This document shows positions 22,419 to 30,252 of a DNA stretch of 39,958 nt, piece by piece. Below the pieces are notes generated by a model that did no database searches, was not told where the DNA came from, and was given only the letters and a program-made list of their open reading frames with translations. The stretch spans positions 1 to 39,958 of the forward strand of contig NZ_JACJSJ010000079.1 in the NCBI RefSeq assembly GCF_014698115.1, given 5' to 3'. Every line of letters starts with the position of its first letter. Position 1 is the stretch's first letter. Made by a program: the position numbers and the translations under genes. The stretch is from Nostoc sp. FACHB-973 (GTDB taxonomy: Bacteria; Cyanobacteriota; Cyanobacteriia; Cyanobacteriales; Nostocaceae).

Positions 22419-25181
22419 ATGACAGATGATGAATTTGACCATTGGTGTAGGCAACAGCAACTAACGGTATCCTGCAAAGACTTAATCGCCGCAATTCGCG
22501 CTGCCCCACCTTCTCGCAGAGTACAAGGACGCGCCAAGAACGTCAGTGGAGTTTACCCTAGCCGCAAAATGGGTCAAACCATTCAATTTGAGAGCCACAC
22601 AGTAGAACTATGGGCGATTTACCAAATGGAACACGACCCACAGGTGTTAGAGTTCTACGACCAACCACCCCCATTTAAAATTCAGTACCAAAACCAAAAC
22701 GGGCGAAAAATAGGTCATTATCATACCCCAGACTTCTTCGTACTGCGTTCAAGTGATGCAGCATGGGAAGAATGGAAAACCGAAACCGAATTAAAACGAC
22801 TAGCCCAAAAATACCCTTCACGCTACCAAAAAACTGAAACTGGTCATTGGCATTGCCCACCAGGAGAAGCTTACGCCGCATCATTTGGACTCAAATACCA
22901 TGTTCGCACCGATACCGAACTAAATCCCATATTCACTCAGAACCTAATGTTTTTAGAAGATTACTTTAGGTTCAGTGCCAATATCCCCCACTCCATTACA
23001 GAACAAATACTAGCAGCAGTTCAAGCCACCCCAGGAACAACCATAGCCGCTACACTTGCAAGCATACCTGGAGTGCGTGCTAACGATATTTACGCCATGA
23101 TTGCCACAGAGCAAGTCTACGTAGACTTGTATGCAGTTCCCCTAGTGGAGCATTGGCGAGTTCAATTATGGGCAGACCAACAAACTCATACTGCTCATAC
23201 ACATTTAGCCATAGAGACAACTGGGCATAAACAAATCCTCTCACCCACAACACTTTTGCCCAATACCTTATTAGTCTGGGACGCACAACTTTGGACTTTA
23301 GTTAACTTGGGCGAGAAGACAACCACACTTTTACCCAAAGTTGGGCAACCAATGCAATTGCCCACAGCATTTTTTCTGCAATTATTTGATAGCGGCACTA
23401 TCACCATTCATACTTCAGAAACACACACAACCATCAATGAAAAAGTGCGTGAATTGATGGATGCTGCCTCGCCTACGGATCTACAAAGAGCCAATCACAG
23501 ATTTCATCTAGTACAAGCATATTTCCAGCACCGCACAGACATATATAAGGACATACCTCAAAGCACCTTGTCTCGATGGGCCAAACAGTTTCGTGAAGCC
23601 GAAGCCACTTTTGGTTGCGGTTATGTTGGATTACTGCCGCGTACCGCTAGTAGAGGAAATCGCCAACCCAAAGCACCAACAGATGCAAGTAAATTATTAG
23701 ATCAATTTATTACCGAACACTTCGAGACACCAAGACAAGCCCCAGCTGCTTCCGTTTATCGCGCCTATACAAGAGCCTGCTGTGCTGCCAACATTTCCCC
23801 ATTGAGTCAGCGCACATTTTATACCCGCCTTAAAAAGCGTCCCATCCATGAGCAGACTTTAAAACGTCAAGGAGCAAAAGCTGCATACGCAACCGAACCG
23901 ATTGTTTTAGAACTAGCTAAAACTACACCCAGGCATGGAGATAGACCCTTTGCCATCTGCCATCTTGACCACACCCAACTCGACATCGAGTTACGCTCTC
24001 AAGTAACTGGTCGGAACTTAGGACGACCTTGGCTGACATTACTGATTGATGCCTACTCCCGACGCATCTTAGTAGTTTATCTCACCTTTGACCCACCTTC
24101 TTACAGGTCTTGCATGATGGCACTACGGTTGTGTGTCCAGCGTTTTGGTCGTTTTCCCCAATCCGTAGTTGTAGATGGCGGCAGGGAATTTCATAGCGTT
24201 TACTTTGATACCTTATTAGCACGTTACCACTGCATTAAAAAGACAAGACCCGGTGGTAAACCCCGTTTTGGCTCAGTGGTTGAGCGATTATTCGGCACAA
24301 CCAATATGGAATTTATCTTTAACTTACTGGGCAACACCCAAGCCAGTAAGCAGCCACGTCAATTAACCAAAGTTGTTGACCCAAAACAACTTGCCGTTTG
24401 GACATTAGCAGATTTATATACATACCTGTGTGAGTGGGCATACACCATTTATGACACAAGCGTACATGATTCCTTGGGTGAGACACCATTACAAGTTTAT
24501 ACTGACGCAATCGCTGCCACAGGGGAAAGGGAACACCGACGCATTGCATACAACGAAGACTTCCTCATGGCAACACGCCCTAGTACACCCAAAGGCAATG
24601 CTAAAATCCAGCCTGGACAGGGAATTAAAGTCAATTATCTTTATTACTGGAACGATGCTTTCCGCAATCCGGTTGTCGAAAAGACCAAAGTCAGTGTGCG
24701 CTATGACCCTTTTGATATGGGTGTAGCTTATGCGTACCTGGAGGGAAGATGGGTCAAATGTATATCCCAGTATTACAGCACTTTTGCCGGACGCACGGAG
24801 AAAGAAGTGCTATTAGCTGCCCAAGAAATTAGACAACAAGATAAGCGTAATGCAGTGAGTACAAATATCTCTGCCAAACGCCTTGCCGACTTCATCGCGG
24901 CGGTGCAAGAACATGAAACCCTACTCATGCAACGGTTACGGGATTTGGAAGCGGTTGGGGTGCTAGAGAATGTAACACCCAATAGCTTATGTGTACCCCA
25001 GTTCCCAAGAGTCAGCACTCTTGAGCCAGAGATGGAAGCACACAGTCAAGATGACGAACAATTGCCAGCACTGCAAAACAACATTGAGGCTTCGGCTCCG
25101 CTCAGCCTCAACACCGAGCGAAGTCGAGGTGTTGAACTGTTGGATCTCACACAACTGCCGATACTGGGGGAATACCGTTAA
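22419..25181 (+). CDS. tnsAB: TnsA-TnsB fusion transposase
   Basis: The ATG at 22419 has AAGGAG 9 nt upstream; the frame is open from a TTG at 22371, but that start has no such site. The protein is 920 aa. Residues 1-200 are TnsA-like, with the nuclease residues Glu58 (QFESHTVEL), Asp105 (HTPDFFV) and Glu118/Lys120 (EEWKTE). The TnsB part follows, with helix-turn-helix regions near 350-490 and the integrase core: Asp517 (HLDHTQLD), Asp586 (VVVDGGREF) and Glu622 (VVERLFGT). TnsA cuts the 5' ends and TnsB cuts and joins the 3' ends, giving cut-and-paste transposition. Fused TnsAB is known from other cyanobacterial Tn7-like elements. The C-terminus contains a dispersed palindrome (25084-25135). 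Confidence 0.9.
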   Translation: MTDDEFDHWCRQQQLTVSCKDLIAAIRAAPPSRRVQGRAKNVSGVYPSRKMGQTIQFESHTVELWAIYQMEHDPQVLEFYDQPPPFKIQYQNQNGRKIGHYHTPDFFVLRSSDAAWEEWKTETELKRLAQKYPSRYQKTETGHWHCPPGEAYAASFGLKYHVRTDTELNPIFTQNLMFLEDYFRFSANIPHSITEQILAAVQATPGTTIAATLASIPGVRANDIYAMIATEQVYVDLYAVPLVEHWRVQLWADQQTHTAHTHLAIETTGHKQILSPTTLLPNTLLVWDAQLWTLVNLGEKTTTLLPKVGQPMQLPTAFFLQLFDSGTITIHTSETHTTINEKVRELMDAASPTDLQRANHRFHLVQAYFQHRTDIYKDIPQSTLSRWAKQFREAEATFGCGYVGLLPRTASRGNRQPKAPTDASKLLDQFITEHFETPRQAPAASVYRAYTRACCAANISPLSQRTFYTRLKKRPIHEQTLKRQGAKAAYATEPIVLELAKTTPRHGDRPFAICHLDHTQLDIELRSQVTGRNLGRPWLTLLIDAYSRRILVVYLTFDPPSYRSCMMALRLCVQRFGRFPQSVVVDGGREFHSVYFDTLLARYHCIKKTRPGGKPRFGSVVERLFGTTNMEFIFNLLGNTQASKQPRQLTKVVDPKQLAVWTLADLYTYLCEWAYTIYDTSVHDSLGETPLQVYTDAIAATGEREHRRIAYNEDFLMATRPSTPKGNAKIQPGQGIKVNYLYYWNDAFRNPVVEKTKVSVRYDPFDMGVAYAYLEGRWVKCISQYYSTFAGRTEKEVLLAAQEIRQQDKRNAVSTNISAKRLADFIAAVQEHETLLMQRLRDLEAVGVLENVTPNSLCVPQFPRVSTLEPEMEAHSQDDEQLPALQNNIEASAPLSLNTERSRGVELLDLTQLPILGEYR
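25084..25135. repeat. Dispersed double palindrome inside the tnsAB reading frame
   Basis: TTGAGGC...GCCTCAA (25084-25111) overlaps TCAACACC...GGTGTTGA (25108-25135). The cores GGCTTCGGCTCCGCTCAGCC and GAGCGAAGTCGA are typical of Nostoc interspersed repeats. The insertion keeps the frame and adds about 17 residues (ASAPLSLNTERSRGVE) near the TnsAB C-terminus. Confidence 0.65.
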
Positions 25182-26662
25182 TGGACAATTTTTTAACCGG
25201 GAAGGGGAGCGACCAAATGCACCTCAAACTGGCTCAGTTTAAGGAGTATGCAGTTTTACATCCACAGTTAGCACGGGTAGATATGTTGTTGATGCGTGCG
25301 ATTCGAGAACCAGCAGGATTTGCTCATGTGTTGGTTTATGGGCCAAGTGGTGTGGGTAAGACAACGATGATTCGCCAGATTGCTAAACGGTTAAATGAAA
25401 ATGTAGCCGAACAGTTACCGGGTGTATCCAATTCATTGAGCTATCGTAACGGCTCTCAGCCCCCAATGCCATTATTGCTATTAGAAACACGACCACCGGA
25501 CGGTGGGGTGTTTAATCGGGCAGATTATTACCGCACTGCGCTGAAACTTTTGGGAGAACCATTCTATGAGCGGCGGATGCTGATAGATATTGACGCGGAA
25601 CAAACTTGGGAGAAGAAAGGACGTGGGCGGACTAAAACAGCCCAGTTCAATGATTCGCCTGAACTACGCCACGCATTAGAAGAGGCGATGACTAAACGTG
25701 GAGTGCGGGCGGTGATTTTGGATGAAGCACAGCACTTAATGAAGATTGGGACTGGTGCAAGTGCTGGTAAGCTTTTAGACCAGTTGGACTGGATTAAATC
25801 CATGACCAACGTTACGGGTGTGCTACACATTCTGATTGGGACTTACGAACTGCTCAATTTTCGTAATTTAAGTGGTCAAGCATCCCGGCGGGGGCTGGAT
25901 ATCCATTTTCCGCGTTATTTGTATCAGAATGAACTTGACCGCCAGGATTTTCAAGCCGCATTATTGGCACTCCTGATACAAATACCGATGAATGTGGATG
26001 TTCCGCAACTAATGCAGCATTGGCAATACTATTATGAACGTTCCATTGGTTGTGTTGGGGTACTTAAGGACTGGCTTATACGGACTGTGGCGGCGGCATT
26101 GCATGATGGACACGATACTCTGAGTTTAGAACAATTCCATGAACATACGCTCTCTCTTGCCCAATGTGAACGCATGGCGCTGGATACTACTGAGGGTGAA
26201 CAAAAACTTAGTTACATGGAAAGTCGTCGTGAACATTTGTGGCATTTGCTACAGATGGGAATGGGTTCTACATCTGTACCAAAAACTGCGGTGGATTTAT
26301 CAAAGGGCGCAGCAGATGTGGTTGCATCGCCCTCAAAATCATCTAAATCATCATCTCAAGCAAAGCGGACTCGTAAAAAGCCCGTCAGTTCTACGGCCGA
26401 TGAAACAGCTTCCACAACACCAGATGAAATTCCTATCGAGCCAGTCCCCAAGAAAAAGCAAACTCGCAAGAAGACAAAACCAGCTGATTCTTCAATTAGC
26501 GAGACACCACTAGAAACAAATATTATCGCTAGTCACACGGTAGAAAAGAAGACGATTGATGATGAAGCCGCAACTCAACAGGAAACGCACCATACGCCTA
26601 AAAAGTCTTCCCAACGTGTTGGGCAACGCAAACCTAAACGAGATACTGTAGGACTTCAGTGA
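25181..26662 (+). CDS. tnsC: TnsC-like AAA+ transposition regulator
   Basis: The ATG shares its A with the TnsAB stop codon (TAATG), so translation is coupled. The protein is 493 aa. Walker A is VYGPSGVGKTTMIRQIAK (Lys60), Walker B is VRAVILDEAQHLMKIG, and sensor 1 is VLHILIGTYELLNF. TnsC forms ATP-bound filaments on target DNA, links the target selector to TnsAB, and blocks repeated insertion. After about residue 370 there is a long Lys/Ser/Thr-rich tail (SKSSSQAKRTRKKPV, PKKKQTRKKTK) not seen in Tn7 TnsC. It should bind DNA nonspecifically and might replace a target-site protein. That last point is a guess. Confidence 0.88.
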   Translation: MDNFLTGKGSDQMHLKLAQFKEYAVLHPQLARVDMLLMRAIREPAGFAHVLVYGPSGVGKTTMIRQIAKRLNENVAEQLPGVSNSLSYRNGSQPPMPLLLLETRPPDGGVFNRADYYRTALKLLGEPFYERRMLIDIDAEQTWEKKGRGRTKTAQFNDSPELRHALEEAMTKRGVRAVILDEAQHLMKIGTGASAGKLLDQLDWIKSMTNVTGVLHILIGTYELLNFRNLSGQASRRGLDIHFPRYLYQNELDRQDFQAALLALLIQIPMNVDVPQLMQHWQYYYERSIGCVGVLKDWLIRTVAAALHDGHDTLSLEQFHEHTLSLAQCERMALDTTEGEQKLSYMESRREHLWHLLQMGMGSTSVPKTAVDLSKGAADVVASPSKSSKSSSQAKRTRKKPVSSTADETASTTPDEIPIEPVPKKKQTRKKTKPADSSISETPLETNIIASHTVEKKTIDDEAATQQETHHTPKKSSQRVGQRKPKRDTVGLQ

Positions 26663-26752
26663 ACATCAAAAAATTCAGTAGTAAACAGTTTTTATCAAGG
26701 GTATCAGTTTTTCAATAAAGTTCGTATCAATATTAAAGGAAATTATTAATTA

Positions 26753-27169
26753 ATGAGTTTATCTACTTTACCTATAGAATTTGAATTAGCAGCCGCTAAA
26801 ATTTTATCTGTTCATTATCTCCACTCTCGCTTTAAATTAACAGCAGAAATTAAAAAAGAATTTTTAATAATTGATTTACAAGGCTATTCTACCGATACTT
26901 TTGATCCGAAAAACCGTCCTTATTCTAATCCTGTTAGTGAAGTTTATCGAAATAAGAAGGTTGATTTCCGACTATTTTGGTCTGGGGAACATTTAGCGTT
27001 ATCTGGCTGGTGGAGAACTGCAATTCTATCGCTTGAGTACACTCCAATACGACAAGAGTGGTTGAACGAAGACGGTGAGGAAATTCTTCGTCCCTATCCA
27101 GATGGTGATAAATTTGAGGCAATTGCTAGTTCTTTTTACCCGATTTTACAGCAGTATTTCCCAATTTGA
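26753..27169 (+). CDS. Transposon cargo protein 1, unknown
   Basis: The 138-aa protein contains PIEFELAAAKILSVHYLHSR, KEFLIIDLQGYSTDTFDP, YRNKKVDFRLFWSGEHLALS and a C-terminal helix (FEAIASSFYPILQQYF). It is rich in aromatic residues and looks like a compact beta-rich fold. It has no zinc ribbon or other trait of TniQ and no nuclease motif. AAAGGA lies 15-20 nt upstream of its ATG. I do not recognise it. It is the first gene after tnsC, the place normally held by a target selector. Confidence 0.6.
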   Translation: MSLSTLPIEFELAAAKILSVHYLHSRFKLTAEIKKEFLIIDLQGYSTDTFDPKNRPYSNPVSEVYRNKKVDFRLFWSGEHLALSGWWRTAILSLEYTPIRQEWLNEDGEEILRPYPDGDKFEAIASSFYPILQQYFPI

Positions 27170-27217
27170 AGATTATGTCTAAAAATCAGAGTAAAATTAA
27201 AAATAATAGTTACTAAG

Positions 27218-27526
27218 ATGAATCAGCTAACAATCTCTGACAAAATCGAAACTTGTTTTTCTATTAAAAAACTAGTTAACTTAATAGAAGCGCAAATATT
27301 GGAATTAGATGAAAATCTAGAATTAACTAGTGAACAGATTTTTGAGATTGTCTGCCAATCATCTCACCTAAATACTGATTTTCTAAAACAAGCTTTGGGT
27401 TGTAAATGTCCATTTGCTTTAATTGGTTTTATTAGTGAATTAGAATTCAATGAATTTTCTCATTATTCTGTTATTATCGAGGACTCAAATACGTGTAGTC
27501 AAAATGTCAAACAACCAGCCATTTAG
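27218..27526 (+). CDS. Transposon cargo protein 2, unknown
   Basis: This 102-aa acidic protein is mostly helical by pattern (IKKLVNLIEAQILELDENLE, SEQIFEIVCQSSHLNTDFLK). It contains CKC followed by PFALIGFISELEFNE. Helical segments followed by a degenerate repeat suggest a small interaction protein. No family is recognised. It lies 48 nt after cargo protein 1. Confidence 0.5.
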   Translation: MNQLTISDKIETCFSIKKLVNLIEAQILELDENLELTSEQIFEIVCQSSHLNTDFLKQALGCKCPFALIGFISELEFNEFSHYSVIIEDSNTCSQNVKQPAI

Positions 27527-27559
27527 GGATTTCCAGAAAATAAACTATTCCATTCTCTG

Positions 27560-27601
27560 CTTCTGCTGGAAGGGATGGCATCTACCTAACCACAGCAGAA
27601 G
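27560..27601 (+). terminator. Hairpin between cargo genes
   Basis: CTTCTGCTG and CAGCAGAAG form a perfect 9-bp stem with a 24-nt loop, followed by TCTTTTAG. It may end the tnsAB-tnsC-cargo transcript or attenuate the downstream genes. Confidence 0.5.
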
Positions 27602-27633
27602 TCTTTTAGCGTTCCTGTGACAAAAAGGGAATT

Positions 27634-27900
27634 ATGACAGATTCAGAAATACCAGGGGTAAAAGAATACGCTCAGGCTCAAGTTTATGCGGAAATGTATA
27701 GATTTGCTTGGAGCTTATTTCATGATGTTAAAGAGCAACAAAAATTACTTATAAAAAAGGATTTAATACAAACAATCAACAACCTAGATGAGCCAGAAGA
27801 TACTCGGATTTTCATGACAAGTACGCTTGAAGACGCTTATTTAAATAAGCCCAAATATACGAACTATTCATCAATGCTTTATAGAAACAATCCTAATTAA
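27634..27900 (+). CDS. Transposon cargo protein 3, unknown
   Basis: An 88-aa helical protein: VKEYAQAQVYAEMYRFAWSL, KEQQKLLIKKDLIQTINNLD, then PEDTRIFMTSTLEDAYLNKP. The ATG has AGGGAA about 6 nt upstream. No motif is recognised. The pattern of two amphipathic helices would suit a small binding or toxin-antitoxin-like protein, but nothing more specific can be said. Confidence 0.5.
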   Translation: MTDSEIPGVKEYAQAQVYAEMYRFAWSLFHDVKEQQKLLIKKDLIQTINNLDEPEDTRIFMTSTLEDAYLNKPKYTNYSSMLYRNNPN

Positions 27901-27921
27901 GTTACAAAATAGGAATTATGT

Positions 27922-28149
27922 ATGATTGACTTACTAAAAGAAGATTTAAAGCATTCCGAAAAATACAAAGGCTGTGATATTGACGTTTGGCGGGACGAAC
28001 GACGTAAATGCTATTTATGCGAATTGTACGCTCCTGTTGGTGACAAAATGCTTCTGCAAGAAAGACATCCATTTTCAGATATACCCACAGCTATCGAGCA
28101 AACCAAAATGCAGATTGATAAATACTATAGTCTGCATTACAACGCTTGA
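27922..28149 (+). CDS. Transposon cargo protein 4, intact copy of the family at 785
   Basis: The 75-aa protein has AGGA 7 nt before its ATG. It contains LKHSEKYKGCDIDVWRDERR, KCYLCELYAP, and RHPFSDIPTAIEQTKMQIDK. These blocks recur in the decayed frame at 785-1033. The conserved core W.D..RKCYL.ELY.P......RHP..DIPTAI suggests a real small family with a conserved Cys and Arg-His. Its function is unknown. The two copies flank different mobile debris, so the family moves with transposons or plasmids. Confidence 0.65.
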   Translation: MIDLLKEDLKHSEKYKGCDIDVWRDERRKCYLCELYAPVGDKMLLQERHPFSDIPTAIEQTKMQIDKYYSLHYNA

Positions 28150-28185
28150 AGTGACAAAATGGAGAATCATGGAGAATCATGGAGA

Positions 28186-28395
28186 ATGAAGATACTTTTT
28201 AGAAATCTAAGCGGAGAAATCAGAAAATCTCCTTTTTACCCTCAGGATACTTATGTGGTAGAAATAAGATTTTCAGATAGCCCAAACTTTAATTTGGGAC
28301 ATGATTACGTAGGCAGCTTTACAGATTGCCTAGAGAATGCTGTAGCAAGCTTTAAAGATTTGGCTGAATTTACAGAAACCGATGCGACATTTTAG
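28186..28395 (+). CDS. Transposon cargo protein 5, unknown
   Basis: The likely start is the ATG at 28186 (MKILFRNLSGEIRKSPFYPQ, 69 aa). The frame can begin earlier at 28159, where ATGGAGAATC is repeated three times in tandem, giving nine low-complexity residues; that repeat also supplies GGAG for the 28186 start. The protein goes on TYVVEIRFSDSPNFNLGHDY and FKDLAEFTETDATF. It is unrecognised; its alternating strands suggest a small beta fold. Confidence 0.5.
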   Translation: MKILFRNLSGEIRKSPFYPQDTYVVEIRFSDSPNFNLGHDYVGSFTDCLENAVASFKDLAEFTETDATF

Positions 28396-28442
28396 GAATT
28401 CCCTTCTGCCTCCTACCCTCTGTGCTGATAAAAAATAAAAAT

Positions 28443-28658
28443 ATGCTTAAAAGAACGCAGTCCGAGGAATTGGTAAAAATATTTGAGAAAGCTTGTGAAG
28501 GTATGGCTGAAAAAGGATACAAAGATTATGACTTTTGTGGCATGGAATGGGATGATGAAAGAGATAAATGGGAGGTAACTTTTTTTACTGAACACGGAAG
28601 CATTAGCTTTGTAGTGGTATGTGTTACACCTGCAAATAATGGTTATCAAATCAGTTAG
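28443..28658 (+). CDS. Transposon cargo protein 6, unknown
   Basis: A 71-aa acidic protein starting MLKRTQSEELVKIFEKACEG, then KDYDFCGMEWDDERDKWEVT and FFTEHGSISFVVVC. A GTG at 28422 would add seven residues. Helix followed by a WEV..F strand pattern suggests a small alpha-beta protein. No family is recognised. It is the last gene before the noncoding right end. Confidence 0.5.
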   Translation: MLKRTQSEELVKIFEKACEGMAEKGYKDYDFCGMEWDDERDKWEVTFFTEHGSISFVVVCVTPANNGYQIS

Positions 28659-28726
28659 CAGTGCCAAATGACGAAATGGAGATTTTGTATATAGCTAATA
28701 ATCAATTACCAGACTTGCCAAGTTGA

Positions 28727-28837
28727 TTACTCATCGGCTAACCACCATTTCCTAACGCCGCAAGTGGTTGCTGTCTGACGCAACGATAATCCCTCTCCCT
28801 CATCAAGTGCTGCAATTACTTGGTAGATGTGATTTTT
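28727..28837 (-). pseudogene. Possible helix-turn-helix coding remnant in the transposon right end
   Basis: Between stops the minus strand encodes 36 residues, NHIYQVIAALDEGEGLSLRQ then TATTCGVRKWWLADE, with no start codon. Its pattern (LSLRQTATTCGV) resembles the helix-turn-helix of small recombination or regulatory proteins. It may be a fragment of a gene lost when the transposon end was shaped. It is too short to name. Confidence 0.3.
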
Positions 28838-28856
28838 CTACTTTGACGCCGATTCC

Positions 28857-28896
28857 TGAAGCATAAAATGGTTAACTCTTTTTGAAGCATATCTTG
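28857..28896 (-). promoter_or_regulatory. Candidate TnsB-binding sites, right end
   Basis: Two direct copies of TGAAGCATA stand 26 bp apart (28857 and 28883). The second, TGAAGCATATCTTG, is the inverse of the left-end site at 22329-22342. They lie 32-72 bp from the transposon tip. The noncoding right end runs from 28659 to 28928. Confidence 0.6.
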
Positions 28897-28928
28897 AGCT
28901 AAAAGTTTATTTTATGATTCAAATCACA

Positions 28929-28933
28929 ATATT
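28929..28933. repeat. Target-site duplication, right copy (ATATT)
   Basis: ATATT follows the transposon tip (...AAATCACA) and repeats the bases at 22081-22085. Confidence 0.9.
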
Positions 28934-30136
28934 CATCCTCTCACTAAAAATGGGGAGAGCGCCAAGTTCTGTGTCACCCTCTACTAAAATCACCACTTTT
29001 GAAAAGAACGCTTCTTTAATATAAGGTAAATTTTTAAGTAATTGCTTTTCTGTAGCTTCATCAAGTTTTATATCAAACCCACTTTTAACAATCAGATGAC
29101 CATTTTCATCTTTACAAAATCTCAAAAACTTCCTGTAGTCATTAAGTAAAATATTAGGCGAATGTGAAACAACTAAAATTTGTCCAAGTAGCCTATCTAT
29201 TTGAAATATATCCGAAAGCAAGGAACTAAAATCCGGATCATCATTGTTTACTACTCGTACAAGGTATTTGATTAAAGTTCTCTGTGCATAAGGATGCAAA
29301 TGAATCTCAGGCTCATCCAAACCTATTAGAATTGGAATACATTTTTTTGAGCTTGAGCTATCTTCAACAATACATCTATCTAACCGCTGCTTGTTTAGAC
29401 TTAACAGCCTCTCAAGAATTGACAAAGTGATAATTATTGAGAATTGTACGCCGTAACCTACGTTTTCTAAAGTTCGGTTGTTATCATCAGTCAATAGTAT
29501 GAGTTTTGCCAACAAATCCTCTTTATTCACTTCTCTGATAGCCTGTATAGAGAAGTCTTTAAAAGACTTTAGTTTTTGCAAGGTTTGATTAACTTCGGTT
29601 AGAAATTCATCAATCTTTTCTGTAATTACAAAATCAGAGTCTTGTAAGCTCCCATCTTGTAGATATTTTATTATGATGTGATTCAGAAACTTTCCAACAC
29701 CTCGATTATTAGAAAAATTTAGTTCTGATGATGGATTTCTAAGTGAGTCATAGTTTATGTAATTAACACATCTAACTATGCTGCTTAAGATAGTTGTTCC
29801 TGACTCTTTATGTTGAAATTTAATTCCTTCGTCAGGAGATTCTTGGATAGCGACTATATTAATTTTTTCTCTATCGCTAGGATCAAATAGGTCATCAAAG
29901 AAACCTTGCTCAATATCTAATAATCTCAATGAAAAAGAGATATGAATTGGATCATCTAGATTTAGAAAGTCTGATTCGCTAAAACTATTTCTGGTGAATA
30001 GGATATTTAATAAATAAAGTAAATTGGATTTGCCTAGATTATTTTCTCCAATAATAAAGTTTGTTGTAGGATGAAAATTTATTTTCACACCATCTAAGTT
30101 TCGATAGTTTTTGATCTCAAGTGTAGAAATTCTCAT
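28929..30136 (-). pseudogene. gajA: OLD-family nuclease (GajA-like), N-terminal ATPase part
   Basis: About 403 residues of the original gene remain. They start MRISTLEIKNYRNLDGVKIN, with Walker A IIGENNLGKSNLL (Lys36). The ABC-type signature region precedes Walker B PILIGLDEPEIHLHP, then VVSHSPNILLND, and the first TOPRIM strand VVILVEGDTELGALP. The frame reaches SERMNI and then runs into the transposon, which supplies V-I-stop. The ABC-ATPase plus TOPRIM layout next to a UvrD-like helicase is the class 2 OLD/Gabija arrangement. The separated ATPase half could still be made from its own promoter, but it lacks most of the TOPRIM metal site. Confidence 0.88.
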
Positions 30137-30252
30137 ATAGCCTAGTTTCTATGTAAACTGCTGTATATTCTAACTTGATAAAGTTGAAAAGCCCGAAATT
30201 CACAATTCACATAACCTTGACAGCGACTTTTTTAACGGATACATATAGCCGC

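Larger units (their letters stand above)
22086..28928. mobile_element. Tn7-like transposon, 6,843 bp, inserted in the OLD nuclease gene
   Basis: The ends are TGTCATTTGAATCAT at the left and, read inward from the right, TGTGATTTGAATCAT. They match at 14 of 15 bases and have the TGT/ACA tips of the family. ATATT flanks both sides. The cargo is a TnsA-TnsB fusion, TnsC and six short genes, all on the plus strand. No TniQ/TnsD, TnsE, resolvase, Cas gene or CRISPR repeat is seen. No GCGATCGC was seen inside, unlike the backbone, which suggests recent arrival or a different origin. The conserved ends, clean duplication and intact transposase genes indicate a recent, possibly active element. Confidence 0.92.

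Noticed and set aside
26139..26513. 124-codon plus-strand frame in tnsC
   Set aside because: Alternate frame of the Lys-rich TnsC tail; basic and low-complexity, with no ribosome binding site.
28159..28190. Three tandem ATGGAGAATC copies as a CRISPR-like or iteron array
   Set aside because: The unit is 10 bp with no spacer and only three copies; it is a local slippage repeat at the start of a small gene.
22086..28928. CRISPR-associated transposon
   Set aside because: TnsAB fusion raised the idea, but there is no Cas gene, no CRISPR repeat and no atypical repeat-spacer near either end.
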